64,000 nucleotides of DNA from Sphagnum compactum (taxonomy: Eukaryota > Bryophyta > Sphagnopsida > Sphagnales). A program made the position numbers and the translations under genes. The notes under the pieces were generated by a model, which made no database searches, was not told where the DNA came from, and saw nothing but the letters and a program-made list of their open reading frames with translations. Positions 57,567-64,000 of this stretch are shown in pieces. Where the stretch lies: contig OZ234502.1 of the NCBI GenBank assembly GCA_965153455.1, positions 165,267 to 229,266 on the forward strand, in the 5' to 3' direction. How positions within the stretch are numbered: the first letter of the stretch is position 1; each line of letters starts with the position of its first letter.

Positions 57567-60500
57567 TCAATTCCCCAATAAATGTAGGTAATTTTCGCTA
57601 GTTTCAACACCTCGACAAATGAAGGTTTGGAATGCATTGAATCCACCAATATACATCGGTAATTTTTGCAAGTTCAAACACCCTAACAAACGAAAGTTTT
57701 GGAGTGCACTCAATTGGCCAATAGATGTAGGTAATTCTTGCAAGCTCGAACAATAGTTCAAATCAAGCTTTTGGAGTGCACTTAATTGGCCAATAGATGT
57801 AGGTAATTCTCGCAAGCTCGAACACTTTGACAAATGAAGGTTTTGGAGTGCACTCAATTGGCCAATAGATGTAGGTAATTCTCGCAACCTCCAACACTTT
57901 GACAAATGAAGGTTTTGGAGTGCACTCAATTGGCCAATAGATGTAGGTAATTCTCGCAACCTCGAACAACAATTCAAATGAAGGTTTTGGAGTGCACTCA
58001 ATTGGCCAATAGATGTAGGTAATTCTCGCAACCTCGAACAACAGTTCAAATCAAGCTTTTGGAGTGCACTCAATTGGCCAATAGATGTAGGTAATTCTCG
58101 CAACCTCCAACACTTTGACAAATGAAGGTTTTGGAGTGCACTCAATTGGCCAATAGATGTAGGTAATTCTTGCAAGCTCGAACAATAGTTCAAATCAAAC
58201 TTTTGGAGTGCACTCAATTGGCCAATAGATGTAGGTAATTCTTGCAAGCTCGAACAATAGTTCAAATCAAACTTTTGGAGTGCACTCAATTGGCCAATAG
58301 ATGTAGGTAATTCTTGCAAGCTCGAACAATAGTTCAAATCAAACTTTTGGAGTGCACTCAATTGGCCAATAGATGTAGGTAATTCTTGTAAGCTCAAACA
58401 CTCTAACAAATGAAGGTTTTGGAGTGCACTCAATTGGCCAATGGATGTAGGTAATTCTTGCAAGCCCCAACAATTTGACAAATCAAAGTTTTGGAGTGCA
58501 CTCAATTGGCCAATAGATGTAGGTAATTCTCGCAAGCTAGAACACCCCCACAAATCAAGGTTTTGGAGTGCACTCAATTGGCCAATAGATGTAGGTAATT
58601 CTTTCAAGTTCAAACAATAGTTCAAATCAAGCTTTTGGAGTGCGCTCAATTGGCCAATAGATGTAGGTAATTCTCGCAAGCTTGAACACTTTGACAAATG
58701 AAGGTTTTGGAGTGCACTCAATTGGCCAATGGATGTAGGTAATTCTTGCAAGCCCCAACAATTTGACAAATCAAAGTTTTGGAGTGCACTCAATTGGCCA
58801 ATAGATGTAGGTAATTCTCGCAAGCTAGAACACCCCCACAAATCAAGGTTTTGGAGTGCACTCAATTGGCCAATAGATGAAGGTAATTCTTGCAACCTCG
58901 AACAATTGTTCAAATGAAGGTTTTGGAGTGCACTCATTTGGCCAATAGATGTAGGCAATTTTTGTAAACTTGAACACTCCGATAGATTAAGCTCTTGAAG
59001 TGCATTCAATTGGCCAATAGATGTAGGTAATTCTTGCAAGCTTGAACAGCCTGATAGATTAAATTCTAAAAGTGCATTCAATTTGCCAATAGGTGTAGAT
59101 AATTCTTTCATATCAATAGATATTGACATATTAAGGTCATGGCTTAAAATATCAAAAATAAATTGTAGACGATTACATTTTGTTAAATGGAGTACTTGTA
59201 AGTGATAACAATGAAACAAATTATTTGGCAACTTTTGGATCATGCATTCTTGGAGACACAACCATTGAAGGTTATTCAATTCTTGACCTTGGATGAAATT
59301 TTCCACCGTATTTGGTGAAGCTTTTGTTAGATCAAGTAGCTTAAGGTTGTGAAACTCCTTTGAGCCATTTTGGAAAAATGAAGGCAAAACTTCACATTCC
59401 TTAAAAGAAATGCCTTCTAAATCTTTCACCACCTATCACATCAAACAAATTACAAACAATTGTCAACATCAATAAAAAATAAATAATCATTCAAATGTCA
59501 TGTTTTAATGAAAAAAATTACATTTCCTTAAATATAACTAAAACTTATGGTTTCATTTCAAATTTTGACAAAATATATATACCATAGGAATGAATTAACA
59601 CGTGTTGCTCAAACCTGATTCTTTTGCAAAGATATATTTGGTTTCCATATAAATCGACTCATTGTAACTTCCGTTGCAATATTTCGACCCATGTCTCGTA
59701 ATTGTTCATGCATGTACAAACTGCCATCTTCTGCCCATTTGATTAAAGATCTATCTTTCAAGTTTTGTAATCTAAGCATAGGGCTTGATGAACCATCTGC
59801 ATTCCAATACACTCGACAAAACGTACTTTTATTGAAATTGACGAAAAAACAAGCAATATCCAAAAACATGTCTTGATCTTTTTTGAACAAATGGTTATAA
59901 GAAATTCGTAAAGTTTTCCAAAGCATTTCATTGTCAGAGCCCCCTGTTATATCTCGCCCACCTTTCAATTCGCGTAATGCATCTTTCCATATTTCCAAAT
60001 CACGAATATCACACAAATAACAACCCAATACTTCAAGGCTTAAAGGGAGGCCCCCACAAGCTTTTATAATCTTCATAGAAATGTTTTTGAAATCATTTGT
60101 CACACGATTTCCATGTTTGAATGCGTGGAACATGAAAAGTTCCCTTGCTTGTTCTCCCTCCAAGAATGCCATGTCTACTTTTGCGGACTCCCTTACATGC
60201 TTTTTCAATATTTGCCAATTTCGACAATTTACGAGTATTTTGCTCTTGCAATCTACATTAGTGGCATGCTTGTCAATAAGAAGTTGCAAGTCTCCAAGGT
60301 TCTTTGTTGTATCAACATCATCCACAACCACTAAAACTTTTTTTGATATCATGCATTGCTTGATTTCATCAAGATATTCATCCACATCTTCATCCTTACG
60401 TAACTTTCTATCACACAAATCTTGTAGAAGTTTTTTTTTGACATCCTTGATGTCTTTCGATTTCACATCCTCCAAGAAGCTAGGTTTCTCATATTGGTTG

Positions 60501-63500
60501 TGGAACAAATGATACACTTTTTTACTCAAAGTGGTCTTCCCAATCCCGCCCATTCCAACCAATGCAACAATAGATTCCTTTTGTAACAAACTATTTATGG
60601 CATTAGCTTTATCTTCCAACGCCACCTCATAACATGGCAAAGGTGGCATAGTTGATTTTTTTTTTCCCTGTCAAAGTTCACCAAAAAAATAAATTTTATT
60701 TCAAATAACGGTAATATCCTAGAAATTGTGGCACGCAATTTAAGTGAAATGATGTAATGTTTGCAGTCAAAATAAATGAACATACATAATTCGAAAAACT
60801 AAAACCATTGTTATTTACCTTCATAAAAAATTTCAAACATTCCAATAATTTGGAATAGCTTAAATGGTCCTTTGATGGTGGCTTGCAAATTGTCAAGTGA
60901 TTAGCATCTTCGACTTTGTAATTGTTATTGTTGGATAATCGAATAGCTGAAGCCGTTGGCACTAAAATTCCCTATACAAGTGCAAAAGTTATTTTAGTTG
61001 GACCTTCTTGATATGATTGGATTGATCTTAATATGCATATTGTCAAATGTAATGTAGTAACCAAATGATGATTGGAACAATAACTTAAATTTTACATTTA
61101 AACTATATAAATAAAATAAATTTGTAACATAACTTCATTTAACCTTGTTACAAATGAATTTAAAATAAAACTACAAAGGTGCTTCTTTCAATTGAAATTC
61201 TATTCACAACAAATTTGCAATTTTTATTATGAATACATGTTGCAATGGATTCATGGACAAAGAAGGGAAAACTTAAGACCAATTTCACAACTAACGCTAG
61301 TAGTTTCAAAAGTTAAACCAACACAAGTTTTTGTAACATAAAAAATGTTCAACTATGGAACCTAGTTGGATAGTTAATATGTTTAGATGAAAATCTTACC
61401 CATTCATTGTCAATAGGTAATCCTTCAACAAATGCATAGATGTTGATGTCTTCGCAAATAGATTTGTTAAAATCTATTGAAAGTTGCTCCATTGTTGGGT
61501 CAAAGGATTCCATATTTTTCAAAAGACCTGATGGGGTTGTATCCTTGGTGATTTGTTGACATTGCCACTTGAAATACTTTGATAAATCTTGGGTACCACT
61601 GGCATGTGGTACACTATAAAACACCACACCTTTAAGATTTTTCAAAATTTTATCACAACAATTTTGTGTTTTAACATCCAAATTATTTGTTTGCTTTTGA
61701 TACACATGTTTGTGCATTTCAACCACCAAGCTTTTGAGGACAAGACCTCCGAAACTATAAGCAACCATTGCCACTGGTCTGTCCCAAAAAGTTTCATACC
61801 TACAAAATATTTCAAAATACACCAAAAATGCATCAGCAACATTTTTAATGGTAATGTACATGTACAAATAGTCACAACATCATATATTGTATATGGTGCA
61901 ATTTGTCAATTAACACAACAACCTAAGCCATAAGTCCACAACATATATGTTTGTATTTTTTTTTTCATTTTTCATTTTCTTTTGAAAATTTACATATAAA
62001 TTGTTCCAATCACATGTGGGTAAATAGGTTATTATGCACAAGCATGTAGGCATTTCATTCAAAGTGATAATGTATAGATAAGGTTTTATGTGTTACATTG
62101 ACAATCTAACTCAAATAATAGAATGTAGGAAATTGGAAGTAAGATACATTTGTTTTGAAATTAAATATAGGTACAAAGTGGATTCAAATTCAATGAATTA
62201 TATAAGTAATTGAATTTAGTTCAAGTGCTGAATATGAAACTTCAAAAAGTTCTTATCACAAATTGTCATTACAACCAAATTGGATTCCCATGACTTGATA
62301 ATGTGAACATAAACTTTGTCAATAATTCATCTCAACATGAGAATTAACACCAAAACACCATTTCATGTTCTCTTCAATGGATTTGAAAGTTCCAAAGTGT
62401 TCAAGATTTAATGTGTACCACAATACTGCTCCACATGAACAATTTATTCAAAGATGTCAAAATACAATCAATTATTTTTAATTGAAACACACAATGAAAA
62501 AGAAAATGCCCACAAATAAGGAAATTGTCACACCTTGAATCTGTAACCAAGCTTTGAATGAGGTTTTTGCCAATTTCAGTCACATCATTGTGAACACTTG
62601 CCACAACATTAGAATCGTATGATAGTGACAAAATTTTGACATTGTCATTCAAGTCCTTTGGGATCCACATTTGTGGCCAGCATATGCATTCTTCTTTACC
62701 ATCGATGGGGCGTGTTGTCCATGTTTGTTTCCAATCATCATCAATCCCATAAGCAATCCCATGGAAGAATATTATGGTCAAATTCGGGTTTTTTGAAGTA
62801 CAATCAGGATTTAAATCATGCACTGGATATTTCTACAAAAGAAAAAAAAAGAAATGTCAACAAGATTCATCAAATAAGTCTTGAAAATAATTTGATTACA
62901 TATAAAATTTAAAAAATGCAAGATTCATGAAATGTACAATCACAATATTTGACAAAATACATATAGTCAATTGAAAATGTAAACTACAACAAGATAATAA
63001 TCTTTGAATTTAACAATACCATATTCATCTTGCCAAATAATTAAAATTAAAATTTTGATTCCATTCCCATATTTGTAGTTTTTTGAGGCTTGTTTATTTT
63101 CTTTCAAAAAGTCAAGTGAATCACAGAAAAAGATCATTTACATGCAAAGTAAGTTTCAAAATATAATTCAATAATTGACTATCATTGCATAACGGTATGA
63201 TGGAATATTAGCCAATAAATTTAAGGACTAATGCTAAAAATTGAAATCTTCAAATTTTAAGTTCTTTAATTAAAACCACCTAAATAATCTAATTATTTTC
63301 ATTTCACTACTTTTTCCACAAATTTTGGCCACCAAGGGTTGCAATTCTTAAGGGATTAGGACACAATCACAAGAGTAATGTCCAAGAAAATTATTTAAGA
63401 ATTATATTGTTGGATTTAAACCACTTTGGAGTTCCTCACAATCTACATCGAAGTTGCAATCTTTACACATTCTATATATGAACATAGCCAATGCCAATTG

Positions 63501-63906
63501 ACGAAATTTCCTCTCACCAATTTTACTTGTTATAGCAAAATGAATCCCAAATGTAAGAGTTTGTCTTGATATCACTTCATTTCATATTGGTTGATTTAAA
63601 CAATGCAACGGAGAAGCAAGCAAAATTATTGGTATTCAACAAGGAAGCTCATAAACTAATATCAAATTTCAACATGTTGCTTTAGAAAACCCAAAAAAAA
63701 GAGTTGTGCAAAACAAGTTCAATCATAAAATCAAGAGGACTCACCACATGGGTGCCTTGTCTAGAGCTTGAAGGAGCATTTTCACCCAGGACTGGAGGTG
63801 TGTTGATCACACCAGGGTTCCGCGTAACATCTCCTTTTCTTTTTTTTGGTGGCCCTTGTGAAACATCGACATCTTTTCTCTTATATTGAGAGAATGAATT
63901 TTCCAT
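57567..63906 (-). CDS. Alpha/beta-hydrolase–NB-ARC–LRR immune receptor (HNL class, six exons)
   Basis: Exons in gene order: 63745-63906, 62534-62832, 61400-61799, 60819-60971, 59615-60667 and 57567-59432; 3933 bp, 1310 residues, every junction in frame with GT-AG. Residues 1-54 are basic (KRK at 9-11, KKRK at 21-24). The alpha/beta-hydrolase spans about 70-338, SERAC1-like: oxyanion FFHG at 76-79, nucleophile AYSFGG (Ser169), an Asp in LPIDNEW, His312 in DANHLTI. NB-ARC spans about 345-689: P-loop GMGGIGKTT (376-384), kinase-2 LVVVDDVD, GLPL (544-547), MFLDIACFF, and MHE (657-659) in place of MHD. The LRR region has 19 nearly identical 24-residue units (821-1276). NLRs sense pathogen effectors and trigger immunity; the hydrolase replaces TIR or coiled-coil as signalling domain. 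The first ATG was taken as start. Likely functional. Confidence 0.93.
57672..59039 (-). repeat. 19 tandem 72-bp LRR-coding units
   Basis: The exon-6 array is exactly 19 x 72 bp. Each unit encodes L-x-E-L-P-T-S-I-G-Q-L-S-A-L-Q-x-x-x-L-x-x-C-x-x. Units 10, 11 and 12 encode identical protein. The four-unit block 3-6 (ending WGCSS, SNCWG, LSKCSS, LNYCLN) recurs as units 7-10 with small changes, a 288-bp higher-order duplication. The frame is open throughout. Such homogeneity points to recent unequal exchange or gene conversion. Confidence 0.95.
62833..63744 (-). other. Intron 1 of the hydrolase-NB-ARC-LRR gene
   Basis: The 912-bp intron has donor GTGAGT at 63744 and acceptor TTTTGTAG ending at 62833. 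It is AT-rich with no open frame of interest. It separates the basic, NLS-like leader exon from the hydrolase exons, so alternative first exons are conceivable. Confidence 0.75.
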
Positions 63907-64000
63907 ATCTCCAACCACTCAAATTCCATTCATTAACTCCTCTCGTATATGTTCTCTCTTCACTTTCCGCTCTCCTAAAACCGGGTAGAAGTCATTTACC

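Noticed and set aside
57763-58041. Second repetitive open frame overlapping the LRR exon on the minus strand
   Set aside because: It is the out-of-frame shadow of the 72-bp repeats. A repeat length divisible by three keeps other frames open too.
63682-63744. Read-through extension of the receptor's first exon (VSPLDFMIELVLHNSFFWVF end)
   Set aside because: A GTGAGT donor precedes it, and the next exon joins in phase and begins with the hydrolase leader pattern. The extension is intron.

Overview
The window is nuclear DNA of a non-seed land plant, most likely a bryophyte. It holds spliced plant genes, a plant-type tRNA-Arg and a short TTTAGGG telomere-type repeat. The strongest taxonomic pointer is at the right end: an alpha/beta-hydrolase–NB-ARC–LRR immune receptor, an architecture first described in liverworts and not used by flowering plants. 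A decayed PPR-DYW editing-factor gene argues for a lineage that has, or had, organellar C-to-U editing. I cannot name the species.

Layout. 0-18 kb: AT-rich, gene-poor DNA with two 5'-truncated LINEs (about 1.24-3.38 kb and 15.22-16.60 kb, the second with a long target-site duplication), a ribosomal protein S23 exon relic, a hAT-like MITE enclosing a tRNA-related SINE, several local tandem duplications and a perfect 22-bp hairpin. 18.4-33.6 kb: one minus-strand LINE of about 3.9 kb split into five pieces by four insertions of a single LTR-retrotransposon family. These are two solo LTRs and two nearly full-length, gag-only, non-autonomous elements (A, plus strand; B, minus strand), each flanked by a perfect 5-bp target-site duplication. 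A and B differ in where their LTR begins, in the way expected if the family has two tandem polypurine tracts and either can start plus-strand synthesis.

36.1-47.2 kb: two intact ten-exon lipoxygenase genes in tandem on the plus strand, with matching intron positions and related upstream sequence; they are a recent local duplication, and each has all iron ligands. 47.3-54.2 kb: relics of a PPR-DYW gene and an enoyl-CoA hydratase gene, then an intact tRNA-Arg(TCG). 54.2-57.6 kb: AT-rich DNA without recognisable genes. 57.6-63.9 kb: an intact six-exon hydrolase-NB-ARC-LRR gene on the minus strand, predicted at 1310 residues, with 19 near-identical 24-residue LRR units.

The likely functional content is therefore three protein genes and one tRNA. 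The lipoxygenases make fatty-acid hydroperoxides (oxylipin precursors used in stress and wound responses), and the receptor belongs to intracellular immunity. They are neighbours, not an operon, and I see no evidence that they act together. All exon borders were read by eye from GT/AG sites, reading-frame continuity and the match between the two lipoxygenase copies; in all three genes the exon lengths sum to a whole number of codons.
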